Assembly: GCA_003550945.1 (NCBI GenBank)
Contig: PULL01000157.1
Span: 1 to 16,039 of the forward strand
Length of the DNA: 16,039 nucleotides
Source of the DNA: Thioalkalivibrio sp.
GTDB taxonomy: Bacteria > Pseudomonadota > Gammaproteobacteria > Ectothiorhodospirales > Ectothiorhodospiraceae
Direction: 5' to 3'
A program made the position numbers and the translations under genes. The notes under the pieces are model-generated. The model saw nothing but the letters and a program-made list of their open reading frames with translations, had not been told where the DNA came from and did not search any database. Positions 1 to 6,615 of this stretch are shown here, piece by piece; positions within the stretch are counted from its first letter, which is position 1; every line of letters begins with the position of its first letter.

Positions 1-257
1 AGGAAGCCGGTTCGCCTGCCGAGCGTGCCCACGCGGCACTGTATGCCGGATGTGATATGGCGCTGATCTGCAACGATTTCCCGGCAATGGACGAGATCCT
101 GCAGACTTTCGAGGGCCGTGAACCCAACCCCGATACTCTGCGTCGGCTTGAGTCCATGCGCGCCCGTCCGGCTGCTCCCGCCGACACGGCACGCATGGAG
201 AGCGCGCGCTGCCGCCTGCAGGCGGTGCTGGAAAGCAGCAACACCTACATCGTCTGA
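1..257 (+). CDS. nagZ: Beta-N-acetylhexosaminidase NagZ, C-terminal fragment (5' end outside window)
   Basis: NagZ is a cytoplasmic glycoside hydrolase (GH3) that removes N-acetylglucosamine from anhydro-muropeptides during peptidoglycan recycling. Only about the last 84 residues are present. The frame is open from base 3 and reads AERAHAALYAGCDMALICND and onward, which resembles the end of the NagZ barrel, where an Ala-Gly-Cys-Asp step is followed by a hydrophobic strand ending in C-N. The tail then becomes helical and ends in NTYIV. The catalytic residues lie upstream of the window. The Met at base 57 is internal, not a start. In Pseudomonas nagZ is a neighbour of the methylthioinosine phosphorylase gene, and here that gene lies 4 kb downstream on the same strand. 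Identification rests on this short tail and on context. Confidence 0.78.
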   Translation, partial: EAGSPAERAHAALYAGCDMALICNDFPAMDEILQTFEGREPNPDTLRRLESMRARPAAPADTARMESARCRLQAVLESSNTYIV

Positions 258-307
258 CGCGAACGCAAACGGTGGAAGTGCGGGAGCTGGCTCTCGCTTC
301 GCCGGGA

Positions 308-473
308 ACTAGTGGGCCATGCGGGAAGTTCGGTACCTGATCGCTTCGCCAGAAGCGCCGGCGCTGCGTTGGGCAAGTTTGAAATAGTGTGGCTATTCCG
401 GCACTTGCCCGCCTTGCTCCGACACTTCTGGCTGTGCTCCGTAGGCACCGAACTTCCCGCATGGCCCACTAGT
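308..473. mobile_element. MITE-like palindromic element with perfect 27-bp inverted ends
   Basis: The arms at 308-334 and 447-473 are exact reverse complements over 27 bases, starting ACTAGTGGGCCATGCGGGAA. Inside them, pairing continues imperfectly to the centre through matched blocks: gccagaag at about 349-356 with its complement near 425-432, gggcaagt with acttgccc, and aatag with ctatt at the apex. The whole 166 bp could therefore fold into one long hairpin. Each end carries CTAG, suiting insertion at a TA or CTAG target as some IS630- and IS5-type elements do. The element has no transposase, and the short open frames through it are by-products of the palindrome. It lies between nagZ and the copper ATPase. 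It could instead be a dispersed REP-like structure or an RNA hairpin. The inverted repeat is certain; its mobility is inferred. Confidence 0.65.
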
Positions 474-500
474 CCGCTGTGCCAAGTGGCGGCAAGCCGC

Positions 501-531
501 CGCACCCCGGCGCAACCGTGCCCGGGGTGCG
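501..531 (+). other. Hairpin upstream of the copper ATPase
   Basis: A 10-bp perfect stem, CGCACCCCGG (501-510) with CCGGGGTGCG (522-531), encloses an 11-base loop. A smaller GGCGGC/GCCGCC hairpin sits just before it at about 488-501. A T-run occurs only 17 bases later (548-552), too far for a standard intrinsic terminator. It might end read-through from nagZ, or act as a leader structure or operator for the ATPase gene. It does not have the arm sequence or spacing of a CueR operator. Confidence 0.4.
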
Positions 532-572
532 TATACGGTTATGGTTCGTTTTTGCGGGTCTAGACTCCCGTG

Positions 573-3062
573 ATGGACGTCTCACTTTCGGCGAATGATC
601 AAAGGACCGGGTCCACGAAAACCCTGGACCTGCCCGTGGCCGGAATGAGCTGCGCCTCCTGCGTCGCGCGCGTCGAGGACGCGATCCGCGCGGTGCCGGG
701 CGTGGCCTCGGCAAACGTGAACCTGGCGACGGGTCAAGCGCGGGTGGACCTCGGCAACGCAGAGCCGGCCGCGGTGGTGGCGGCGATCGAGGACGCGGGC
801 TACGAGGCGGGGAGCGACGAAATCACGCTGTCCGTACAGGGCATGAGTTGCGCCTCCTGTGTAGGCCGGGTGGAGGACGCGCTGCAGCGGCAACCGGCGG
901 TTCTGCAGGCGAATGTGAATCTGGCGTCTGAAACGGCCCGGGTACGTTTCCTCCCCGCGCTGGCTGATCCTCGGGAACTCGTCGCTGCCGTGGAAGCGGC
1001 GGGCTATGACGCGCAGATCCACGAGGCAGCCGTGGACCATGGGGATCGGGAGCGTGTGGCACGAGAATCGGAATACCGCGGACTCAAGCGGTCCGTGATC
1101 TTTGCCGCCGCACTGACGCTTCCGATTTTCGTGCTCGACATGGGGGGGCACTTTATCCCGCCCTTCCATGCCTGGGTGCACCACACAATCGGCACGCAGA
1201 ACCTCTACCTGCTGTTCTTCGTGCTCGCCTCCGGGGTGCAGTTTGGCCCCGGACTGCGCTTCTACCGAAAGGGGTGGCCCGCACTGCTGCAGGGTGCCCC
1301 CGACATGAACTCGCTGGTCATGCTCGGGACCTCCGCCGCCTACGGCTATTCGGTCGTCGCAACCTTCGCCCCGGGGCTGCTTCCCGAAGGGACGGTACAC
1401 GTCTACTACGAAGCGGCTGCAGTCATCATCACACTGGTGCTGTTCGGGCGCCTGCTGGAGGCCCGCGCGCGGGGCGCCACCTCGGAGGCGATCCGCAAAC
1501 TGATGGGCCTGCGTCCGCGCACCGCGCGCGTGATTCGGGACGACGAATTCGTCGAAGTGGATGTGGAGCAGGTGAACCCCGGAGACCAGGTGATGGTTCG
1601 GCCCGGAGAGCGCCTGCCGGTCGACGGCAAGGTGCTCGAAGGGTCTTCCTGGGTCGACGAGTCGATGATCACCGGCGAACCGGTACCGGTGCTGAAGGAG
1701 CCGGAAGCGCAGGTCGTCGGCGGCACCGTGAACGGGCAGGGCAGCCTGGTCTTCGAGGCCACCCGAGTCGGACGCGACACCGTGCTCGCGCAGATCATCC
1801 GCATGGTGGAGGCCGCGCAGGGCGCGAAGCTCCCGATCCAGGCATTGGTGGATCGCGTCACGAAGTACTTCGTACCCGCGGTGATCGCGATCGCGGTGGT
1901 GACCTTCGTGGTCTGGATGGTGTTCGGGCCAGCCCCTGCGCTGACGCTGGCCCTGGTGAATGCGGTCGCGGTACTGATCATCGCCTGCCCCTGTGCGATG
2001 GGACTGGCGACGCCGACTTCGATCATGGTCGGCACCGGAAAGGGCGCCGAGATGGGGGTGCTGTTCCGCGGCGGCGATGCGCTGCAGGCGCTACGCGGTG
2101 TCGAGGTCGTGGCGGTGGACAAGACCGGGACCCTGACCGAGGGACGCCCCGAACTCACCGCCATCGTGGCCGCCGACGGTTTCGGCGACTCCGAAGTACT
2201 CGCCCTGGCCGCTGCTGTTGAACGCCGCTCGGAGCACCCGGTCGCGCAGGCGATCGTCAGGGGCGCCGAGGGCAGGGGACTCTCGCTGGAGCCGGTCCGG
2301 GATTTTGTGGCCACCGCAGGGCAGGGGGCGCAGGGCACGGTCGGAGCGCGACAGGTCTTGATCGGTTCACGCCGCTTTCTGGCTCGATCCGGCATCGATG
2401 CCGACCGATTCACGGCGGATGCCGACCGGATGGCGGACGAGGGCGCCACGCCCCTGTACGTCGCGATCGACGGCAAGCTCGGCGCGCTGCTCGGCGTCGC
2501 CGACCCGCTGAAATCCAGTGCGGCGCCGACGGTCCGGTGGCTGCACGATCAGGGGCTGCGGGTGGTGATGGTCAGCGGCGACAATCGCCGCACCGCGCAG
2601 GCCATCGCACATAAACTGGGGATTAGCGAGGTCTTTGCGGAAGTCCTCCCCGAAGGCAAGGTCGATGCCATTCGTGGCCTGCAGAAGGACGGCCGCAAGG
2701 TTGCTTTTGTCGGCGATGGCATCAACGATGCGCCGGCATTGGCTCAGGCAGAGATCGGAATCGCGATCGGCTCCGGAACCGATGTGGCGATGGAATCGGC
2801 GGAGGTGGTGCTGATGTCCGACAACCTCTCCGGCATCCGCCAGGCGATTGCGCTGTCGAGGGCGACGCTGCGCAACATCAAGCAGAACCTGTTCTGGGCC
2901 TTCGCCTACAACGCGACGCTGTTGCCGGTCGCCGCGGGCGTGCTGTATCCGTTTTTCGGAATCCTGCTGTCGCCGATGTTCGCGGCGCTGGCGATGGCGT
3001 TCTCCAGCGTCAGCGTGGTCACCAATTCGCTGCGCCTGAAGCGTTTCCGGGCGCCCGCCTGA
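573..3062 (+). CDS. copA: Copper-exporting P1B-type ATPase with two N-terminal HMA domains
   Basis: Inner-membrane ATP-driven pump that moves Cu(I) out of the cytoplasm. About 829 residues, normal for two-HMA members. Numbering from a possible GTG at 570, two heavy-metal-associated domains each carry GMSCASC (residues 25-31 and 90-96). They are followed by membrane segments, an actuator domain with MITGEP, the Cu(I)-type CPC motif in a transmembrane helix (C473-P-C475), the phosphorylated DKTGT loop (Asp517), the SEHP nucleotide-binding motif, and the hinge GDGINDAP (715-722). The CPC motif supports monovalent copper or silver. ATG at 573 is preferred over GTG at 570, and neither has a strong ribosome site. 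No CueR-type operator or copper regulator gene is visible. A palindromic element and a hairpin lie directly upstream. The start is uncertain; the function is well supported. Confidence 0.95.
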   Translation: MDVSLSANDQRTGSTKTLDLPVAGMSCASCVARVEDAIRAVPGVASANVNLATGQARVDLGNAEPAAVVAAIEDAGYEAGSDEITLSVQGMSCASCVGRVEDALQRQPAVLQANVNLASETARVRFLPALADPRELVAAVEAAGYDAQIHEAAVDHGDRERVARESEYRGLKRSVIFAAALTLPIFVLDMGGHFIPPFHAWVHHTIGTQNLYLLFFVLASGVQFGPGLRFYRKGWPALLQGAPDMNSLVMLGTSAAYGYSVVATFAPGLLPEGTVHVYYEAAAVIITLVLFGRLLEARARGATSEAIRKLMGLRPRTARVIRDDEFVEVDVEQVNPGDQVMVRPGERLPVDGKVLEGSSWVDESMITGEPVPVLKEPEAQVVGGTVNGQGSLVFEATRVGRDTVLAQIIRMVEAAQGAKLPIQALVDRVTKYFVPAVIAIAVVTFVVWMVFGPAPALTLALVNAVAVLIIACPCAMGLATPTSIMVGTGKGAEMGVLFRGGDALQALRGVEVVAVDKTGTLTEGRPELTAIVAADGFGDSEVLALAAAVERRSEHPVAQAIVRGAEGRGLSLEPVRDFVATAGQGAQGTVGARQVLIGSRRFLARSGIDADRFTADADRMADEGATPLYVAIDGKLGALLGVADPLKSSAAPTVRWLHDQGLRVVMVSGDNRRTAQAIAHKLGISEVFAEVLPEGKVDAIRGLQKDGRKVAFVGDGINDAPALAQAEIGIAIGSGTDVAMESAEVVLMSDNLSGIRQAIALSRATLRNIKQNLFWAFAYNATLLPVAAGVLYPFFGILLSPMFAALAMAFSSVSVVTNSLRLKRFRAPA

Positions 3063-3200
3063 AGCCCAGGTCTCCGAGAGCTGCGCGAGGAAAATGACCT
3101 CCGTCAACACGCCAGCCGGATAACGCGGGCAGACTTCAGCTCCGCGCTGGGTGGCCGCAATCAACGTGCGGAATCCTGCGCCGGAAGTGCGTTAATGCAT

Positions 3201-3206
3201 TATAAT
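3201..3206 (+). promoter_or_regulatory. Candidate -10 box for the DsrE-like gene
   Basis: A perfect TATAAT sits inside a short AT-rich patch in otherwise GC-rich DNA, about 92 bases before the start codon at 3299. No good TTGACA-like -35 box is seen 16-18 bases upstream, so the promoter may need an activator. It would give a leader of about 85 nt. The gap at 3063-3298 holds nothing else recognisable apart from the leader structure. Confidence 0.5.
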
Positions 3207-3236
3207 CGTCTAAAATTGCACGATCCGGATTGCGGT

Positions 3237-3275
3237 CCCGGGAAAAGCGTTGCACCCGGGGTGCCCGGAATTTTT
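3237..3275 (+). promoter_or_regulatory. Possible attenuator-like leader hairpins
   Basis: The leader of the DsrE-like gene holds CCCGGG at 3237-3242 and again at 3255-3260, able to pair across a 12-base loop. The second copy also forms CCGGG-GTG-CCCGG (3256-3268), followed at once by AATTTTT (3269-3275). The two pairings exclude each other, the layout of a terminator/antiterminator switch. The stems are short (5-6 bp), so this is suggestive only. Confidence 0.25.
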
Positions 3276-3298
3276 CAATCAACTGCTGGAGAAGCTTC

Positions 3299-3667
3299 AT
3301 GGCCGACAAACTGCTCATCGTGATGGTCAACACCGACCCCCGCAACGGTTCCGAACTGGGAGCACCGTTCTTCCAGGCGACCGTGGCGGCGGCCATGGAA
3401 TATGACGTGGAAGTGATTCTGACCGGTCGCGCGGGCGAACTGGCGAAGAAGGGTGTGGCCGAGAACCTGTACGTACAGGAAGGCAGCTCGAAGTCCGTAT
3501 ACGAGTTCATCAAGGACGCCGCCGAGGCCGGGGTTTCGTTCAAGGTCTGCACCCCGACGCTGGACCTGTGGGGCGATGACCTGATCCCCGAGATCGAAGA
3601 AACCGTGGGCGGCGCCTACGTGATCTCCGAGGCGATGGACGACGACACCGTCACCTTCACCTACTGA
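3299..3667 (+). CDS. DsrE/DsrF-like family small sulfur-handling protein
   Basis: A 122-residue soluble protein with the DsrE/TusD fold pattern. The first strand is KLLIVMVNTDP, a helix carries GAPFFQATVAAAMEY, then strand VEVILTG and the segment AKKGVAENLYVQEG. Its single cysteine, Cys84 in FKVCTPTLDLWG, is in the region where DsrE/TusD proteins carry their persulfide-bearing cysteine. Family members pass sulfane sulfur between proteins in sulfur oxidation or tRNA thiolation. The substrate of this one is unknown, and it is not in a dsrEFH cluster. ATG at 3299 is chosen because GGAGAAG lies just upstream (3288-3294) and the DsrE homology starts there; an upstream in-frame ATG at 3230 would add an unrelated tail. 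It has its own TATAAT box and a strong hairpin after its stop, so it is probably a single-gene unit. Confidence 0.82.
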   Translation: MADKLLIVMVNTDPRNGSELGAPFFQATVAAAMEYDVEVILTGRAGELAKKGVAENLYVQEGSSKSVYEFIKDAAEAGVSFKVCTPTLDLWGDDLIPEIEETVGGAYVISEAMDDDTVTFTY

Positions 3668-3675
3668 CGCCTCCG

Positions 3676-3704
3676 GCGCTCCGGCCAGCTCGCGGCCGGA
3701 GCGC
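3676..3704 (+). terminator. Strong hairpin after the DsrE-like gene, no U-run
   Basis: An 11-bp perfect GC-rich stem, GCGCTCCGGCC (3676-3686) with GGCCGGAGCGC (3694-3704), has a 7-base loop. It starts 8 bases after the stop codon and ends 15 bases before the next start. There is no T-tract, so it may be a partial terminator or a 3' stabiliser that sets DsrE-like expression apart from the downstream salvage genes. It also buries the region where a ribosome site for the next gene would lie. Confidence 0.45.
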
Positions 3705-3719
3705 GGATCGGCCCCCTCC

Positions 3720-4271
3720 ATGACCCCTGAAGAAGCGCGCCTGGTCCTCGATCAGGCCGACTGTCTGTACACACGTGACGCGGTGGAACAGGCGATCGAT
3801 CGGCTTGCAGAGGAAACCGCAGCCGCGCTGTCGCACTCGGATCCACTCGTGCTCGGTGTGATGAACGGCGGCGTGGTGCTGCTCGGCGGATTGCTCACGC
3901 GCTGGTCCTTTCCGCTGCAGATCGACTACCTTCACGCGACCCGCTACCGCGGCGCCACCTCCGGGGGCGAACACCTGCACTGGCTTGCCCGGCCGCAGAC
4001 GTCGATGCGGGACCGCACGGTTGTAGTGGTCGACGACATTCTGGACGGGGGAGTCACACTGGACGGCATCTGCGGGTTCTGCCGGGAGCAGGGCGCGCGC
4101 CAGGTGACCAGTATTGTGCTGGTGAACAAGGCCAATCCTGCCCGCGACCCGGCCATCACCGTCGACTACGCGGCCCTCGAAGCGCCAAACCGGTACCTGT
4201 TCGGGTACGGCATGGATTACCATGACTACCTGCGCAACGCCCCGGGCATCTTCGCGGTCCGCGGCCGATAA
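3720..4271 (+). CDS. hpt: Hypoxanthine(-guanine) phosphoribosyltransferase
   Basis: Cytoplasmic purine-salvage enzyme that joins hypoxanthine (and perhaps guanine) to PRPP to give IMP or GMP. It has 183 residues, normal for the family. The type I PRPP-binding motif is VVVVDDILDGGVTLDGI (residues 101-117), with two adjacent acidic residues. The pyrophosphate loop region is LGVMNGGVVLLGGLL (45-59). A lysine after the next strand (VLVNK, Lys137) would contact the purine O6, and the C-terminal FGYGMDYHDYLRN matches the usual hood segment. It is followed after 15 bases by the methylthioinosine phosphorylase gene, whose product releases hypoxanthine, so the two form a plausible two-step route. The ribosome site is weak. 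The exact base preference cannot be read from sequence. Confidence 0.88.
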   Translation: MTPEEARLVLDQADCLYTRDAVEQAIDRLAEETAAALSHSDPLVLGVMNGGVVLLGGLLTRWSFPLQIDYLHATRYRGATSGGEHLHWLARPQTSMRDRTVVVVDDILDGGVTLDGICGFCREQGARQVTSIVLVNKANPARDPAITVDYAALEAPNRYLFGYGMDYHDYLRNAPGIFAVRGR

Positions 4272-4286
4272 ACGGAGAATGAAACG

Positions 4287-5057
4287 ATGAGCGCGGGACG
4301 TCTTGCGATCATCGGGGGCACCGGTCTGACCCGGCTCAAGGACCTCGAAATCACCCGGCGTGAGGTGATGCACACGCCCTACGGCGAACCCTCCGGCCCG
4401 CTGACCATCGGCCAATACCACGGGCACGAGGTGCTGTTCCTGCCACGGCACGGCGCCCAGCACACGATTCCGCCGCACCAGGTGAATTACCGGGCCAATC
4501 TCTGGGCGCTGAAAAGTGCCGGCGTGGAAACCGTTCTCGCGGTTGCCGCGGTAGGCGGGATCACCGCAGAGATGTCCCCGGGGCGGATCGCGATCCCGGA
4601 CCAGATCATCGACTACACCTGGTCCCGCTTTCACACGTTCTTCGACGGCAATGGCGAAAGTGGCGTCACACACGTCGACATGACTTATCCGTACAACGGA
4701 GAGCTCCGCCAGACACTGATCGCCGCATCCCGCGAACTCGACCTTGGAGCTGTGGAGAAGGGCACCTACGCCGCCACCCAGGGTCCGCGCCTGGAGACCG
4801 CCGCCGAGATCGACCGCCTCGAGCGCGACGGCTGCGACGTGGTCGGGATGACGGGTATGCCCGAGGCGGCACTCGCGCGGGAACTGGATCTCCGCTACGC
4901 CTGCTGCGCGGTAGTCGCGAATTGGGCGGCCGGGCGCTCGGGGGATGTGATCACCATGGAGGAGATCGCGAAGAACCTCGAGACGGGCATGGCACGGGTG
5001 AAACAGTTGCTGCCGACGGTGATCGGCCGTTGCTGCAACGGGGAAGCACCGGAATGA
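4287..5057 (+). CDS. mtnP: S-methyl-5'-thioinosine phosphorylase (MTAP/PNP family)
   Basis: Phosphorolyses S-methyl-5'-thioinosine (or methylthioadenosine) to a purine base and methylthioribose-1-phosphate, recycling the thio-nucleoside left by polyamine synthesis. 256 residues. Visible family motifs: the phosphate loop GGTGL (10-14), PRHGAQHTIPPHQVNYRANLWALK (53-76, with the phosphate-binding Arg-His), YAATQGPRLET (161-171), and the nucleoside-binding VGMTGMPEA (186-194) followed by NWAAGRS. GGAGAAT lies upstream with good spacing. Coupling to a hypoxanthine phosphoribosyltransferase favours methylthioinosine as substrate, as shown for the Pseudomonas enzyme that is also encoded beside nagZ. 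Methylthioadenosine remains possible. It is the last + strand gene before the dif site. Confidence 0.85.
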   Translation: MSAGRLAIIGGTGLTRLKDLEITRREVMHTPYGEPSGPLTIGQYHGHEVLFLPRHGAQHTIPPHQVNYRANLWALKSAGVETVLAVAAVGGITAEMSPGRIAIPDQIIDYTWSRFHTFFDGNGESGVTHVDMTYPYNGELRQTLIAASRELDLGAVEKGTYAATQGPRLETAAEIDRLERDGCDVVGMTGMPEAALARELDLRYACCAVVANWAAGRSGDVITMEEIAKNLETGMARVKQLLPTVIGRCCNGEAPE

Positions 5058-5082
5058 ATCCGCCCGGCGTTCCCGATCCATG

Positions 5083-5110
5083 ATTTAACATAATATACAT
5101 TATGCGCAGT
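5083..5110 (-). other. dif: dif chromosome-dimer resolution site (XerC/XerD)
   Basis: Read on the minus strand, the 28 bases are a XerC half ACTGCGCATAA, a 6-base centre TGTATA, and a XerD half TTATGTTAAAT. As I recall the E. coli dif sequence, the only differences are the first two bases (AC here, GG there). The site lies in the only long AT-rich patch of the 93-bp gap between convergent genes. XerC and XerD recombine at dif, under FtsK control, to resolve chromosome dimers, so it marks the replication terminus. Strand bias fits: all genes left are +, all right are -. GGGNAGGG (KOPS-type) octamers found by eye also mostly point to it: top strand at 1734, 2270 and 2319 on the left; bottom strand at 10623 and 13232 on the right; one exception at 10598. 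Confidence 0.93.
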
Positions 5111-5150
5111 TACGACCAGACCGCAGCGCAAAGCGGGCGCAGGCGCTGAC

Positions 5151-5903
5151 TCATTCAGGCCGCACCACTTCCCAGCGCGATACCAACGCCGGTCCTTTCA
5201 CCAACACCTCCATGGCCTCGAGCCACTCGCCGATCTTGGTCGCGGAATTGTTCCTCCAGGTGTACGGCTCCGGATGCGGCGCGAACACGAGATCGTAAAC
5301 CGCAACGTACTGGTGCTGGTCGGCCCCTTGCGCGTGCAAGGCATCGAGTTCCGCACGCAGGCGGTCTGCATCCGAGCCCCGAACCTCCAGCAGATGAATG
5401 GTCTGCACGCCCACCCGCAGTCGCGCCAGCAACACGGCTTCCTCCGGCGGGCCCTCGAGGTCGCGTCGCGCCAACGTCGACGGCGTCTGACAGAACAAGG
5501 CCGCAAATCCCGACCGCAACCGGGTGTCCTGGTCCGCGTAGTAACGCCAGTCCCCATACGCGTAACGGACCATGTCTCCGGTATCGGTTACCAGCACGAG
5601 GCTGGTGTGGCGGCCGTGATCGACCACGAACACCGCGCGCGGCTCCGGAGGATCCACGGGGGGCTGAAGGTAGGTGGTTCCGCAGCCGGACAGGAACAGC
5701 AGCAAAGAGAATATTAAAGTGGTTTCGAGAATTGGGCCGTAACCTGTTTTATCGAACCTAGCGCCCTGCGGAGGTCTCGTGGCGCACGACGCTGCCTGCT
5801 GCGTTGTCCGGTGCTCCGTGCGGCACCGCAGAGCCGCGCCGGGCGATGCCGCCGCGCGGGCCCGCGTGGTTCCGCAGATATGGACGGCGCCCGGCCGTCG
5901 CAT
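5151..5903 (-). CDS. Putative lipoprotein of unknown function (possibly DUF2459-like), uncertain start
   Basis: About 177 residues follow a lipobox, LFLSGC, whose cysteine codon is at 5682-5684, with hydrophobic LIFSLLLF before it. This predicts a lipidated envelope protein. The mature part holds AVFVVDHGRHTSLVL, YAYGDWRYYA and CQTPSTLARRDL, motifs I associate loosely with DUF2459-type proteins; I cannot name a function. The start is a puzzle: the only in-frame ATG is at 5903, giving a 73-residue pre-lipobox stretch, Arg/Ala-rich for about its first 50 residues, that is far too long for a signal peptide, and no ATG or GTG lies just before the hydrophobic segment. The ATG at 5903 does have a GAGGG ribosome-like site and sits 5 nt after the stop of the DsbA-family gene, so coupled translation is possible. 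A rare start codon, an upstream frameshift or gene decay are alternatives. Confidence 0.6.
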   Translation of the reverse strand: MRRPGAVHICGTTRARAAASPGAALRCRTEHRTTQQAASCATRPPQGARFDKTGYGPILETTLIFSLLLFLSGCGTTYLQPPVDPPEPRAVFVVDHGRHTSLVLVTDTGDMVRYAYGDWRYYADQDTRLRSGFAALFCQTPSTLARRDLEGPPEEAVLLARLRVGVQTIHLLEVRGSDADRLRAELDALHAQGADQHQYVAVYDLVFAPHPEPYTWRNNSATKIGEWLEAMEVLVKGPALVSRWEVVRPE

Positions 5904-5908
5904 CGCCC

Positions 5909-6559
5909 TCAGGCCTCGGCCGACTTCTTCAGTGCGGCATCGATGGCCGCGAGCATCGGGCGAGCGTCGGTGTAATCGACCGGAATCGGGCGCATGCCCT
6001 TGCGATCCCTGAAGACCAGCGCGGGAAAGCTTTCTACGTCCATCTCCCGGGCCTGCGCGATTTCCGTCTCCAGCGTCTTGCGTACGCCCTTGGAGTGCAG
6101 CGCGTCGCGGAACCGTTCCACGTCCAGCCCGATCTCGCCCGCAAGATCGACCAGCGTGGATTCGTCCGACGGGTTACGGGCCTGGGTGTAGTAGGCCCGC
6201 TGGATGGCCGTGTTCATCGCGTCCTCGTAATGCTCACCCTGCATACGGGCCGCGATCACCGCACGGCAGGCCGCGTACGTGGACCGCCGTGGCACACAGT
6301 CGGTCCAGAAGGCGAAGTTGAGCTCAGTCGCCGGCACGTGCTGCAGGATCCGGCGCCAGGAAGACTGCACCATCTCCCTGAGATCATCGGACATCGGCTC
6401 GTCGGTGTCTGGTGCGAGTCCGCCAAGAAGCTTCTGGACTTCAACGCCTTCGGGAATCTTTCTGATCAATTCATTAAGAACCGGCGCCATCGCCCAGCAC
6501 CAACTGCACATCGGGTCGTGGATGTAGTAGAGAACGGGTTTTCCGCTTGTGTCGGTCAT
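5909..6559 (-). CDS. DsbA-family (FrnE-like) thioredoxin-fold oxidoreductase
   Basis: 216 residues without a signal peptide, so probably cytoplasmic. The CxxC active site is C18-S-W-C21 within YYIHDPMCSWCWAMAPVL, and the cis-proline loop is SFPALVF (Pro179), both typical of DsbA-like disulfide oxidoreductases with an inserted helical domain, of the FrnE or 2-hydroxychromene-isomerase-like type. The ATG at 6559 is chosen because the thioredoxin strand begins right after it and AGGAG lies upstream. The longer open frame (to 6826) is a low-complexity Arg-rich extension overlapping the rhodanese gene. It follows the rhodanese gene by 56 nt and precedes the lipoprotein gene by 5 nt. In a sulfur setting it could handle thiols or persulfides; the substrate is unknown. 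Confidence 0.88.
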   Translation of the reverse strand: MTDTSGKPVLYYIHDPMCSWCWAMAPVLNELIRKIPEGVEVQKLLGGLAPDTDEPMSDDLREMVQSSWRRILQHVPATELNFAFWTDCVPRRSTYAACRAVIAARMQGEHYEDAMNTAIQRAYYTQARNPSDESTLVDLAGEIGLDVERFRDALHSKGVRKTLETEIAQAREMDVESFPALVFRDRKGMRPIPVDYTDARPMLAAIDAALKKSAEA

Positions 6560-6615
6560 TCCCTGGCTCGCTCCTGTATTGCGGATTTGCGGACTGGCCA
6601 CCGCACGAATCGCCC

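Noticed and set aside
501..531. CueR operator for copA
   Set aside because: The arms are GC-rich 10-mers 11 bases apart, unlike the short ACCTTCC-type arms within a 19-bp promoter spacer.
245..563. Small open frames on both strands through the palindromic element
   Set aside because: They encode mirror-image fragments (GHAGSSVP and GTELPAWPTS) created by the inverted repeat itself; no ribosome sites or known domains.
3657..5081. A 474-codon minus-strand open frame across the purine-salvage genes
   Set aside because: It is antisense to two clearly recognisable enzymes and has low-complexity Arg/Gly/His composition.
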